Shown: positions 1 to 7,517 of the stretch, one piece after another
How positions within the stretch are numbered: the first letter of the stretch is position 1
How the letters are laid out: each line of letters starts with the position of its first letter
Assembly: GCA_028097785.1 (NCBI GenBank)
Contig: JAOHFB010000011.1
Location: 1 to 19,933, forward strand
Direction: 5' to 3'
Source of the DNA: Candidatus Pelagibacter sp.
GTDB taxonomy: Bacteria; Pseudomonadota; Alphaproteobacteria; Pelagibacterales; Pelagibacteraceae
Length of the DNA stretch: 19,933 nucleotides
The notes under the pieces: generated by a model
The model's input: the letters and a program-made list of their open reading frames with translations, nothing else
What the model was told of the DNA's origin: nothing
Databases searched by the model: none
Position numbers and translations under genes: made by a program

Positions 1-122
1 TCTTTTATCAAATCATCCTCTAAATGGGTGCCAACAATTGTGACATCATTTTCATTTTCAACGCAAGGAACAGCAAAAGCAGATCCCATCGCGCCAGCAC
101 CAATTATGATTATTTTTTTCAT
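1..122 (-). CDS. gpsA: NAD(P)-dependent glycerol-3-phosphate dehydrogenase-like protein, N-terminal 40 codons only
   Basis: Only the 5' end of this gene is in the window; it runs off the left edge. The minus-strand reading starts at an ATG ending at base 122 and opens with a Rossmann nucleotide-binding strand and loop (MKKIIIIGAGAMGSAFAVP), the GxGxMG pattern typical of GpsA-type sn-glycerol-3-phosphate dehydrogenases, followed by a second strand (VTIVGTH). It lies 10 bases behind the glycerol kinase stop codon on the same strand, so the two are probably co-transcribed: kinase makes glycerol-3-phosphate and the dehydrogenase interconverts it with dihydroxyacetone phosphate in the cytoplasm. 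Other GxGxMG dehydrogenases (ketopantoate reductase, 6-phosphogluconate dehydrogenase families) begin similarly, so the name rests partly on the neighbour. Confidence 0.6.
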   Translation of the reverse strand, partial: MKKIIIIGAGAMGSAFAVPCVENENDVTIVGTHLEDDLIK

Positions 123-132
123 AAGCTAAAAA

Positions 133-1611
133 TTAAGCTAAAGTTTTTCTAATTGCTTGTTGCCACCCTTTCAATAAGTTAGTTCTTAAATTTTTCTTAA
201 TTTTAGGGGTAAAAATTGCATCTTTTTTCCATTTATTTTTTATTTCTTCTAAAGATTTAAATTCACCTGCTTGATATCCTGCAAAGAAAGCTGCACCTAA
301 TGCTGTTGTTTCTTGAATAGCAGGTCGTAATACTTTTGTATTCAAAATGTCTGATAAAAACTGAGAAAACCAGTCGTTCGCAACCATACCTCCATCAACT
401 TTAATAATATTAGGTCTAGATCCATCTTTTTTCATAGCATCAAATAAATCATAACTTTGATAAGCTACCGACTCGATTACTGCTCTTACTAAATTTTTCC
501 AATCTGTATTTCTGGTTAATCCAGTTATCAATCCCTTGGCTTCTGCTTTCCAGTAAGGAGCTCCTAAACCTGTAAATGCTGGCACAACATATACTCCATC
601 GTTATCAATTATAGATTTTGAAATTTTTTCAGTTTGTTGAGCATTATCAATCAGTTTAATCTTATCTCTTAACCATTGAACACCAGCACCTGCAATAAAT
701 ATAGAGCCCTCTAATGCATACGTATTTTTGTTTTTTAATCTGTAGCAAATCGTAGTTAATAATTTATTTTTAGATAAAATTTTTTTATTTCCTGTATTTA
801 TTATAGCAAAGGCTCCTGTGCCATATGTACTTTTAACGGAACCTTTATCAAAACAAGCTTGCCCAACTGCAGCTGCTTGTTGATCTCCTAATACTGCATT
901 AATTGGTATTTCTTCACCTATAATTTTCTTAGAAGTTACTCCAAAATCATCAGCAGAATTTTTTACTTTGGGTAAAATAAATTTTGAAATATTTAGTTTT
1001 TTTAAGATTTCATCATCCCATTTATTTGAATTTATATTATACATCATAGTTCTACTTGCATTAGTTGCGTCAGTAAAATGATGTTTTTTATTCGTTAATC
1101 TCCAAATTAAAAAAGTATCAATTGTTCCAAACATCAATTGTTTATTTTTTAAAAGTTTTTTTGATATTGAAACATTATCTAGTATCCATTTTACTTTTGT
1201 TGCTGAAAAGTATGGATCAATAAATAGCCCGGTTTTATGCCTGAATAAATTTTCTAATTTTCTTTTTTTTAAATTTTCACAGATTTTACTTGTTCTTCTA
1301 TCTTGCCAAACAATTGCATTATATATTGGTTTGCCAGTCTTTTTATCCCAAAGAATTGTTGTCTCTCTTTGGTTGGTAATTCCAATTGAAATAACCTTTG
1401 CTTTTAATTTTTTACTTTTTTTAATTGATTCTTTAATTGTTTTTAAAGTCACCTTCCAAATTTCCTCTGGATTATGCTCAACCCACCCTGGTTTTGGAAA
1501 AATTTGTTGAAATTCATATTGAGAAGAAAAAACTTTTCTACCTTTTAAATCAAATAAGATTGATCTACTCGAAGTAGTTCCTTGGTCAATTGAAAGAATA
1601 AGTTTATTCAC
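133..1611 (-). CDS. glpK: Glycerol kinase
   Basis: This 492-residue protein phosphorylates glycerol with ATP to sn-glycerol-3-phosphate in the cytoplasm. It has the usual GlpK length and FGGY-kinase layout. The N-terminal phosphate-binding loop DQGTTSSRS is at residues 9-17. The family segments WQDRRT, GDQQAAAVGQ and STYGTGAF, and the C-terminal GLGAPYW and KVDGGM stretches, are all visible and intact. The start codon is GTG; no Shine-Dalgarno precedes it, but a TATAAT hexamer sits only 7 bases upstream, suggesting a leaderless or near-leaderless transcript. It is divergent from the flavin monooxygenase gene and co-directional with a GpsA-like gene 10 bases downstream. No link to methylamine metabolism is evident. 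The gene is probably the edge of a separate glycerol-use unit. Frame is intact throughout. Confidence 0.95.
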   Translation of the reverse strand: MNKLILSIDQGTTSSRSILFDLKGRKVFSSQYEFQQIFPKPGWVEHNPEEIWKVTLKTIKESIKKSKKLKAKVISIGITNQRETTILWDKKTGKPIYNAIVWQDRRTSKICENLKKRKLENLFRHKTGLFIDPYFSATKVKWILDNVSISKKLLKNKQLMFGTIDTFLIWRLTNKKHHFTDATNASRTMMYNINSNKWDDEILKKLNISKFILPKVKNSADDFGVTSKKIIGEEIPINAVLGDQQAAAVGQACFDKGSVKSTYGTGAFAIINTGNKKILSKNKLLTTICYRLKNKNTYALEGSIFIAGAGVQWLRDKIKLIDNAQQTEKISKSIIDNDGVYVVPAFTGLGAPYWKAEAKGLITGLTRNTDWKNLVRAVIESVAYQSYDLFDAMKKDGSRPNIIKVDGGMVANDWFSQFLSDILNTKVLRPAIQETTALGAAFFAGYQAGEFKSLEEIKNKWKKDAIFTPKIKKNLRTNLLKGWQQAIRKTLA

Positions 1612-1618
1612 TAAGCAA

Positions 1619-1624
1619 ATTATA
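1619..1624 (-). promoter_or_regulatory. Candidate -10 element of glpK
   Basis: A consensus TATAAT reads on the minus strand 7 bases before the GTG start of glpK. I could not find a matching -35 at normal spacing, and AT-rich DNA gives such hexamers by chance, so this is tentative. If real, transcription would begin at or very near the start codon, consistent with the lack of a ribosome binding site. The remaining part of the 115-base divergent gap (1612-1726) is AT-rich with no clear operator. Confidence 0.3.
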
Positions 1625-1726
1625 AATTATTTAATTAAATATTGCATACATTGAATAATTAATTCTTTTAATTTCTTACATTTTGTGAGTAAATAAAACA
1701 TATAAAATATTTACTGGAGATAATTA

Positions 1727-3058
1727 ATGACAAAAATTGCTATAATTGGTGCAGGTCCGTGTGGATTATCAATGCTAAGATCGTTTGAACAAGCTGAAAA
1801 AAAAGGTGAAAAAATACCTGAAATAGTGTGTTTTGATAAACAGGACGATTGGGGTGGTTTATGGAATTACAGTTGGAGAACTGGTTCTGATCAATATGGA
1901 GACCCTATTCCAAATAGCATGTACAGATATCTTTGGTCTAATGGGCCAAAAGAATGTCTTGAGTTTGCCGATTATTCCTTTGATGAGCATTTTGGTCAAC
2001 CAATACCATCTTTTCCACCTAGAGAAGTTTTATATGATTACATTCTTGGAAGGGTAAAAAAAGGAAATCTTAAAAATAAAATCAAATTCAATACAACTGT
2101 AACAAATGTTACTTATAGTAATGATAGTTTTAATCTTACTTATAGAGATAAAAAAAATGATACAATTTTAAAAGACACATTTGATTATGTAGTGGTCTCA
2201 ACAGGTCACTTCTCAGTTCCTTTCATTCCAGAATATCCTGGGATGAAATCTTTTCCTGGAAGAATAATGCATTCACATGATTTTAGAGATGCTGAAGAAT
2301 TTAGAGGAAAAAACGTTATTGTACTTGGCAGTAGTTATTCTGCGGAAGATGTCGCTTTACAATGTCATAAATACGGAGCCAAAAGTGTAACTATTGGGTA
2401 CAGACATAATCCAATGGGATTTATATGGCCTAAAGGAATGAAAGAAGTTTACCATCTTGATAGACTTGAAGGTAGCAAGGCAATTTTTAAAGATGGTCAC
2501 GAACAAGAGGCAGATGCTGTAATTCTATGCACCGGTTATCTTCATCATTTTCCTTTTCTTACAGAAGATCTTAAACTTCAAACACATAATAGATTATATC
2601 CACCAAAATTATATAAAGGGGTTATTTGGGAAAATAATCACAAGTTAATGTACTTAGGAATGCAAGATCAATTTCACACTTTTAATATGTTTGATTGTCA
2701 AGCTTGGTTCGCAAGAGATGTTATAATGGGTAAAATTACAATCCCAAGTGAAACTGATATTAAAGATGATATTAATAAATGGGTTTCAGTGGAAGAAAAA
2801 TTAGAAAACCCAGATCAAATGATCGATTTTCAAACAGAATATACAAAAGAACTTCATTCTTTATCTGATTATCCCAAAATTGATTTTGAGTTAATTAGAA
2901 AACATTTTAAAGAATGGGAGCATCACAAAGTTGAAAATATTATGACTTACAGAAATAAATCTTTTTCTTCACCTGTGACTGGTTCTACTGGTCCAGTTCA
3001 CCACACACCTTGGGAGAAAGCAATGGATGACTCTTTGAAAACTTTTTTAAACAAATAG
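1727..3058 (+). CDS. tmm: Flavin-containing monooxygenase, probable trimethylamine monooxygenase
   Basis: This 443-residue protein is predicted to N-oxygenate trimethylamine to trimethylamine N-oxide with NADPH, O2 and FAD in the cytoplasm. The FAD site GAGPCG is at residues 8-13, the NADPH site GSSYSA at 201-206, and between them lies the FMO-identifying motif F176-x-G178-xxx-H182-xxx-F186. A CTGY segment near residue 270 is the usual C-terminal ATG-like motif. Length matches bacterial Tmm (about 440-460 aa). A GGAG ribosome binding site precedes the ATG. It is transcribed alone and convergently with the tmo transporter operon. Substrate is inferred: bacterial FMOs also oxidise other amines and sulfides, but neighbouring TMAO transport and demethylation genes make trimethylamine the natural choice. 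No frameshift or missing key residue is seen. Confidence 0.9.
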   Translation: MTKIAIIGAGPCGLSMLRSFEQAEKKGEKIPEIVCFDKQDDWGGLWNYSWRTGSDQYGDPIPNSMYRYLWSNGPKECLEFADYSFDEHFGQPIPSFPPREVLYDYILGRVKKGNLKNKIKFNTTVTNVTYSNDSFNLTYRDKKNDTILKDTFDYVVVSTGHFSVPFIPEYPGMKSFPGRIMHSHDFRDAEEFRGKNVIVLGSSYSAEDVALQCHKYGAKSVTIGYRHNPMGFIWPKGMKEVYHLDRLEGSKAIFKDGHEQEADAVILCTGYLHHFPFLTEDLKLQTHNRLYPPKLYKGVIWENNHKLMYLGMQDQFHTFNMFDCQAWFARDVIMGKITIPSETDIKDDINKWVSVEEKLENPDQMIDFQTEYTKELHSLSDYPKIDFELIRKHFKEWEHHKVENIMTYRNKSFSSPVTGSTGPVHHTPWEKAMDDSLKTFLNK

Positions 3059-3082
3059 ATATAATACTAAGATATTTTAATC

Positions 3083-3241
3083 TTATTTTTTAAAATAAGG
3101 AATCAAAAAAACAAAACAGGCGATTAAAAAGAATAAACTTCCAAACATTGCCCAAAAATTACCAATACTAGATATTATAAATCCAATTGCTGAAATTATA
3201 AACAAAACCCATCCAATCATGTTGATTGTTTCATTTTTCAT
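3083..3241 (-). CDS. Small hydrophobic membrane protein (52 aa), last gene of the tmo operon
   Basis: Reading the minus strand gives an uninterrupted 52-codon frame starting MKNETINMIGWVLF and ending IPYFKK, then TAA. It has a short polar N terminus and two hydrophobic stretches (about residues 9-25 and 30-49) separated by a small SSIGN turn, with a lysine pair at the end, so it resembles a two-helix hairpin membrane protein. It begins 8 bases after the tmoW stop codon on the same strand, as an operon member would. It ends 24 bases from the convergent tmm stop. I do not recognise a family. It might be an accessory peptide of the transporter or unrelated. Coding is supported by position, the amphipathic ends and clean helix pattern, not by known homology. 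Confidence 0.6.
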   Translation of the reverse strand: MKNETINMIGWVLFIISAIGFIISSIGNFWAMFGSLFFLIACFVFLIPYFKK

Positions 3242-3249
3242 TTTTTAAT

Positions 3250-5403
3250 TTATTGAATTCCGAGATGTTTTTTTCTTTGATTAACCCAGGTTCTAATTAG
3301 ATTATCAAAAATTAATCCTATGAACGCAACGCAGATTCCTAATGTTAATCCTATTCCTGCACCATTTTTATCAGATAAAGCTTTTAAAATGTATTGTCCC
3401 AGATCCTCTGTTCCAATAAATGCGCCAATAATCACCATAAATAAAGCGAATACGATCGTTTGATTTAATCCAAGCATCATATGTGGGAAAGCAAGAGGAA
3501 ATTCTATTTTAAATAATCTTTGAAATTTAGTTACTCCCGACATTGTTGCAGCATCATGTAATGCAGTTGGAACACTTCTTAAACCCTCAATAGTATATCT
3601 TGTTGCAGGTATAGTTGCATAAACTATTACTGCAATTAATACTGATGTGTCTGTTATTCCAAAAAGCATCATTACAGGTATTAAATATACAAATGATGGA
3701 AAAGTTTGAAAAATATCACAAACTCCCAACATAAAACTTGCTGAACTTTTATTCTGAAAACACAAAGTACCAACTGTAAATCCGATTATACAAGATATAA
3801 TAACTCCAAAAGTTGCCATGTAAGTTGTAACTAAAGCTCTATCCCACCATGGGCTTAATGCTATAAATAATGTCAATCCACAAACAACTAAAGCAGATCG
3901 AACACCACCAATTATATATCCCGCCCCTACTACTAAAACCAATGTTGCTACGGCAGGCATTCTTAAATACAAAGCACGCATTGGCTGAAGCACATCTACA
4001 ATCAACCAAGTGTTAAATGCTTTTATGTATACAAAGAAAGTATCAAAAATCCAATCAACACCTTTATTCCAAAAATCAGCTGTTGATATCCCTTTATTGT
4101 GTGGGACTTCAAAAAGATAATTATACCCCTCTTTAAAATAAAAAGATCCAAAGTATGCGAATAATATTCCCAATATTATCGCTACACCAAAAAAGAATGC
4201 GTTTTTATGACGTTGAAAAAAAGTTAAGTTACCAAAATAATCAATTTGTTTATTAGCCCAAGCTAAAGACATTTTATCCAAAAGTATTGCAATCAAACTA
4301 ATACATAGTCCTGCTTCTAATGCTAATCCAATGTTAAGCTGATTTAGTGCTAACAATAAATTAAATCCTAAACCTTTAGCACCTATAAAAGCTGATATAA
4401 CTGCCATTGAAAAACAAACCATGATAACCTGGTTAACTCCAATTAAAATATCTCTTCTAGCTGTTGGAATTAACACTTTAGACATCAATTGCCAATTACT
4501 ACATCCACTCATTTTACCTGCTTCAATAACCTCAGGAGATATTCCTCTAAGACCCAATAAGGTTAATAGTATCATTGGAGGAACTGCAACAACCATAGTT
4601 ATGATTACAGCCGCATGATCACCTACCCCAAAAAGAACAATTGCTGGAACTAAAACTGCATATTGAGGCATAGTCTGCATTACTAAAAGTATTGGATATA
4701 AAGCTTTCTCAACTCGTTTACTTTTAAATGCTGCCACACCCAAACCTAAACCAAAAATAAATGATAATGGCGCTGCTACTAATATAAAAGAGAGTGTTTG
4801 CATTGAAGGTTTCCATTGACCAAAAATGGAAATATAAACCATCACTAAAGCAGCAAACAATGCAAGCCCTTTACCACTAAGTTTGTAAGCTAAAATTGTT
4901 GCTCCTGCTGCAACGATTGTCCATGGCAATCCTGGTAATTCTGCCCAAGGATTTGCATCAATCCAATCCCAACTCGAAAATGCAACAATAGTATTAAGTC
5001 CACCCAATAAAATTTCTCTTATTAAGTCAATGAGAAAAGTCATAAAAGAGGTAACATTTCTTGTAATTTGTAACACTAAGGGACGAGTTTTAAATTCCTG
5101 AGTATCTTCGTTCCAAAACTCCATTGGCATCCACTCATTCATTAAGAAAAATAAAGAGTCATTTATCCAAATAGGAAGCCACCCAAGAAGTGGAGGTAAT
5201 CTCCAAAAGACATCAAAAGCATAATATCTTACCTCTTTGCCAAATAAGACGTATGAACTTTGGTTGGGATCTTTAATAAATTCTGCTTGTCCTCTTATAA
5301 AATTGTAAGTTTCTGGAACATCAATTGCAAAACATAAAGCAAAAAATACAATTAATAAAAATAACCACTGAAATAATTTGGGGTATTTTTTTATCAATTC
5401 CAT
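3250..5403 (-). CDS. tmoW: TMAO/betaine-type ABC transporter permease, two fused permease domains
   Basis: This 717-residue integral membrane protein is the translocation channel of an OpuA/ProU-class importer. It is about twice the length of a single ProW permease because two BPD_transp_1 domains are joined. Each carries its own EAA loop for contacting the ATPase: one at about residues 285-330 (GLRGISPEVIEAGKMSG) and one at about 605-650 (EGLRSVPTALHDAATMSG). Many hydrophobic helices are spread over the whole chain, including an N-terminal helix at about 13-27. One chain can therefore form the complete pore. It starts 3 bases after the ATPase stop codon, so translation is probably coupled. 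Known TMAO permeases (TmoW) have this fused form. Glycine betaine or related quaternary amines are alternative or additional substrates. Confidence 0.88.
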   Translation of the reverse strand: MELIKKYPKLFQWLFLLIVFFALCFAIDVPETYNFIRGQAEFIKDPNQSSYVLFGKEVRYYAFDVFWRLPPLLGWLPIWINDSLFFLMNEWMPMEFWNEDTQEFKTRPLVLQITRNVTSFMTFLIDLIREILLGGLNTIVAFSSWDWIDANPWAELPGLPWTIVAAGATILAYKLSGKGLALFAALVMVYISIFGQWKPSMQTLSFILVAAPLSFIFGLGLGVAAFKSKRVEKALYPILLVMQTMPQYAVLVPAIVLFGVGDHAAVIITMVVAVPPMILLTLLGLRGISPEVIEAGKMSGCSNWQLMSKVLIPTARRDILIGVNQVIMVCFSMAVISAFIGAKGLGFNLLLALNQLNIGLALEAGLCISLIAILLDKMSLAWANKQIDYFGNLTFFQRHKNAFFFGVAIILGILFAYFGSFYFKEGYNYLFEVPHNKGISTADFWNKGVDWIFDTFFVYIKAFNTWLIVDVLQPMRALYLRMPAVATLVLVVGAGYIIGGVRSALVVCGLTLFIALSPWWDRALVTTYMATFGVIISCIIGFTVGTLCFQNKSSASFMLGVCDIFQTFPSFVYLIPVMMLFGITDTSVLIAVIVYATIPATRYTIEGLRSVPTALHDAATMSGVTKFQRLFKIEFPLAFPHMMLGLNQTIVFALFMVIIGAFIGTEDLGQYILKALSDKNGAGIGLTLGICVAFIGLIFDNLIRTWVNQRKKHLGIQ

Positions 5404-5406
5404 ATT

Positions 5407-6438
5407 TTAACTGTTATTTTTACGTCCTCCAAAAACTGTATTAATGATTTTTGATGGGTTAATTGAGCCTACAATTTGATTATTTTCATCTACTACAGCT
5501 ACTGTTTTTTCTTGAGTTAGAATTTTTTCTGCTACATTTTCAATAATTTCATCTTTTGAAACTTTTAAATCGCTTAAATTATCTTTAACAGATGCTTCCA
5601 TCACATCCTCTATTACTAAAACTTTTTCTCTAGGTACTTCTTCAGTAAATTTTCTTACATATTCTGTTGCAGGATTTAAAACAATATTTGCTGGAGTATC
5701 TAATTGTTCAATAATACCATCTTTCATAATCGCAATTCGATCAGCTAGTTTTAAAGCTTCATCAAAATCATGAGTTATAAACATTATTGTTTTTTGTAAT
5801 TTCTCTTGAAGTCTTAAAAATTCATCTTGCATTTCTTTTCTTATTAATGGATCTAGTGCGGAAAAAGGTTCATCTAAAAACCAAATATCTGGTTCTACAG
5901 CTAATGATCTAGCAATACCCACTCTTTGTTGTTGACCTCCTGAAAGTTCTCTTGGAAAATAGTTTTCTCTTCCATCAAGACCAACCAATTTTACCATTTC
6001 CATTGCTTTACTAATACTGTCTTCAGTTTTGATCCCTTTAATTTGAAGTGGAAAAGCAATGTTCTCTACAACTGTTTTGTGAGGTAATAAAGCAAAGCTT
6101 TGAAAAACCATTCCCATCTTATTTCGTCTTAAATCTATTAGCTCTTTATTATTCAGCTGAAGTAAATCCTGACCTTCTATAAAAATTTTTCCACCTGTTG
6201 CATCTGTTAATCTAGAAATACATCTTAACAAAGTTGATTTACCTGAACCAGATAAACCCATTACAACTAACATTTCTCCTTTTGAAACTTCAAAGGAAGC
6301 ATTATTAACACCTACAATACACCCATTATCTTGAAAAGTTTTTGCATCTACATTGCCATTAGCTTCATCAAGCATTTTTTTGGCATTTTCTCCAAAAATT
6401 TTATAAACACCTTCACATTTGATTATTGGATCAGACAT
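5407..6438 (-). CDS. tmoV: TMAO/betaine-type ABC transporter ATP-binding protein
   Basis: This 343-residue ATPase powers the importer. Walker A GLSGSGKS is at residues 61-68, the Q-loop glutamine at about 113, the signature LSGGQQQR at 165-172, Walker B with the catalytic glutamate (IWFLDEP) at 185-191, and the switch histidine at about 223. The long N-terminal extension before Walker A is typical of ProV/OpuAA-type ATPases. The C-terminal region (about 270-340) looks like a short CBS-type module (TVAVVDENNQIVGSI) smaller than the tandem CBS pair of ionic-strength-sensing OpuAA proteins. The ATG has no adjacent Shine-Dalgarno and an in-frame stop lies a few codons upstream, fixing the start. 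It follows the 183-residue membrane protein by 64 bases and precedes tmoW by 3. Confidence 0.9.
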   Translation of the reverse strand: MSDPIIKCEGVYKIFGENAKKMLDEANGNVDAKTFQDNGCIVGVNNASFEVSKGEMLVVMGLSGSGKSTLLRCISRLTDATGGKIFIEGQDLLQLNNKELIDLRRNKMGMVFQSFALLPHKTVVENIAFPLQIKGIKTEDSISKAMEMVKLVGLDGRENYFPRELSGGQQQRVGIARSLAVEPDIWFLDEPFSALDPLIRKEMQDEFLRLQEKLQKTIMFITHDFDEALKLADRIAIMKDGIIEQLDTPANIVLNPATEYVRKFTEEVPREKVLVIEDVMEASVKDNLSDLKVSKDEIIENVAEKILTQEKTVAVVDENNQIVGSINPSKIINTVFGGRKNNS

Positions 6439-6502
6439 AACTTGTAATTAGGTTATACGAAATTAAGATAAATTAAAATCGATATAATTATTTTTTTCCT
6501 CC

Positions 6503-7054
6503 TTAAAAATTTTTTATATAATAAACTCTTGTATCAATTCCAGTGCTTAAAAAACTTAAAGCTTCACCACTAACAGTAATAGTTTCATCAACACCAACAT
6601 TTTCTCCACTCACTACAAATCCTGCAAAACATTTATTTTTTTCCTTGTCCCATTTTACAAATGTGTCGCTTATTTTATTACCATTCATTGTATATAGCTC
6701 GTGAGCTCTATAGTTTAAAAAATTTGCACCCATTATTGCGCGCTGTGGAATAAGCTTTGTAGCATTACAAACTTTCTCATACACTTCATCGGTAAGTCTA
6801 AAATGATCAGTTCCATCAAAAGATACTAAAATTCCTGATGGCAAACTTGAGATTAATTTGTCTAGTTTTCTTGCTTCAGCAATTCTCTCTTCTTCAATTT
6901 TCATTTTTGCAACAAGCTCATCTCCTTCACCAAAAATATTATTTAAGACAGCGAAAGATAAAATTACAATTACCATTAACAGTGCTAGACCACCAAATTG
7001 CTTGGTAGTTTCTGGCAACTCTTTTATTTTATGTAAATAATTTTCTTTTGACAC
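6503..7054 (-). CDS. Unknown bitopic membrane protein (183 aa) inside the tmo operon
   Basis: I do not recognise a family. The protein has a short cytoplasmic N terminus (about residues 1-20), one hydrophobic helix (about 22-39, LALLMVIVILSFAVLNNIF), a charged, probably helical linker (about 45-65, rich in Glu, Lys, Arg) and a C-terminal domain of about 115 residues with alternating strands and two cysteines (in KVCNAT and NKCFAG). The C-terminal domain would lie in the periplasm. The start is GTG overlapping the last base of the upstream MORN gene stop codon (TAGTG), which implies coupled translation. A perfect GGAGG follows its stop codon. Its place between the binding protein and the ATPase genes suggests a role in the uptake system or in the cell envelope, but this is inference. 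Confidence 0.8.
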   Translation of the reverse strand: MSKENYLHKIKELPETTKQFGGLALLMVIVILSFAVLNNIFGEGDELVAKMKIEEERIAEARKLDKLISSLPSGILVSFDGTDHFRLTDEVYEKVCNATKLIPQRAIMGANFLNYRAHELYTMNGNKISDTFVKWDKEKNKCFAGFVVSGENVGVDETITVSGEALSFLSTGIDTRVYYIKNF

Positions 7055-7431
7055 TACTCTTGCAACTTTCCATTAATCCATGTTCCTGATTTTTGTTTTC
7101 CATCAGACCAGGTAAAAGTACCTTGGCCATTCATAAATCCTTTCGCCCACTCACCTTCATAAGTTGAGCCATCAGGAAAACTTAGAGTTCCAATACCACT
7201 CCACTCACTATTTTTAAATTCACCTTTATAAATATATCCATTTGGCCAGGTTTCAGTGCCTTGACCATGTTTTTTGGTTCTAACCCACTCACCTTCATAA
7301 GTTGTTTTGTCAGTGTAAATCCATTTTCCATAACCATTTTCACAATTTCCTTCTTTACAGCCCGTACTTCTAGCAAATGCTGAAGATGTGATTAACAAAG
7401 TTAAAATTATGGTGGTGATATATTTTTTCAT
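7054..7431 (-). CDS. Secreted MORN-repeat protein (125 aa)
   Basis: The N terminus is a signal peptide: two lysines, a hydrophobic core (about residues 5-15) and an SAFA cleavage site near residue 20. The mature part is almost entirely MORN repeats spaced about 23 residues apart, recognisable by YEGEW, YKGEF, YEGEW and a degenerate KSGTW, each followed by GxGT-type turns (about residues 33-122). Two cysteines (GCKEGNC) precede the repeats. MORN repeats form elongated beta-hairpin stacks that bind proteins or lipids; no enzyme domain is attached. It would be periplasmic or envelope-associated. It lies downstream of tmoX, past a strong hairpin, and overlaps the next gene by one base. No clear ribosome binding site is visible. 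MORN proteins are not usual ABC transporter parts, so a functional tie is only suggested by position. Confidence 0.85.
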   Translation of the reverse strand: MKKYITTIILTLLITSSAFARSTGCKEGNCENGYGKWIYTDKTTYEGEWVRTKKHGQGTETWPNGYIYKGEFKNSEWSGIGTLSFPDGSTYEGEWAKGFMNGQGTFTWSDGKQKSGTWINGKLQE

Positions 7432-7455
7432 ACTTATATCTTACACAAAATCATT

Positions 7456-7494
7456 TAAAAAAAAATCCCCCCCAACATATTGTTGGGAGAGATT
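7456..7494 (-). terminator. Strong hairpin with U-tract just after tmoX (terminator or attenuator)
   Basis: On the minus strand, a 14-bp stem (arms at 7481-7494 and 7464-7477, two G-U wobbles, no mismatches) closes a 3-base loop and runs into nine consecutive T residues. This is a textbook intrinsic terminator. It lies 23 bases after the tmoX stop codon and only 25 bases before the MORN gene on the same strand. Since no clear promoter fits in that remaining gap, the downstream transporter genes are likely transcribed by partial readthrough, giving much more binding protein than permease. Confidence 0.85.
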
Positions 7495-7517
7495 TATTAA
7501 TTTATTTGCTTTTGACC

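Noticed and set aside
1612..1726. Shared operator between glpK and tmm, like the one at tmoX-tdm
   Set aside because: I looked for copies of the TTGATTAGAA arm and other long dyads here and found none.
3083..3100. AT-only inverted repeat between tmm and the convergent operon as a bidirectional terminator
   Set aside because: The stem has no GC pairs and lies inside the end of the 52-aa frame; such repeats are expected by chance in this DNA.
6498..6502. Perfect GGAGG on the minus strand right after the 183-aa gene, as the start signal of a hidden small gene
   Set aside because: No ATG, GTG or TTG opens a frame of useful length at proper spacing, and tmoV starts 60 bases away behind an in-frame stop. 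It may be chance or a remnant.
7467..7473. Run of seven C residues as a phase-variable tract
   Set aside because: It lies in a non-coding terminator stem where it pairs with the opposite arm; no reading frame would be switched.
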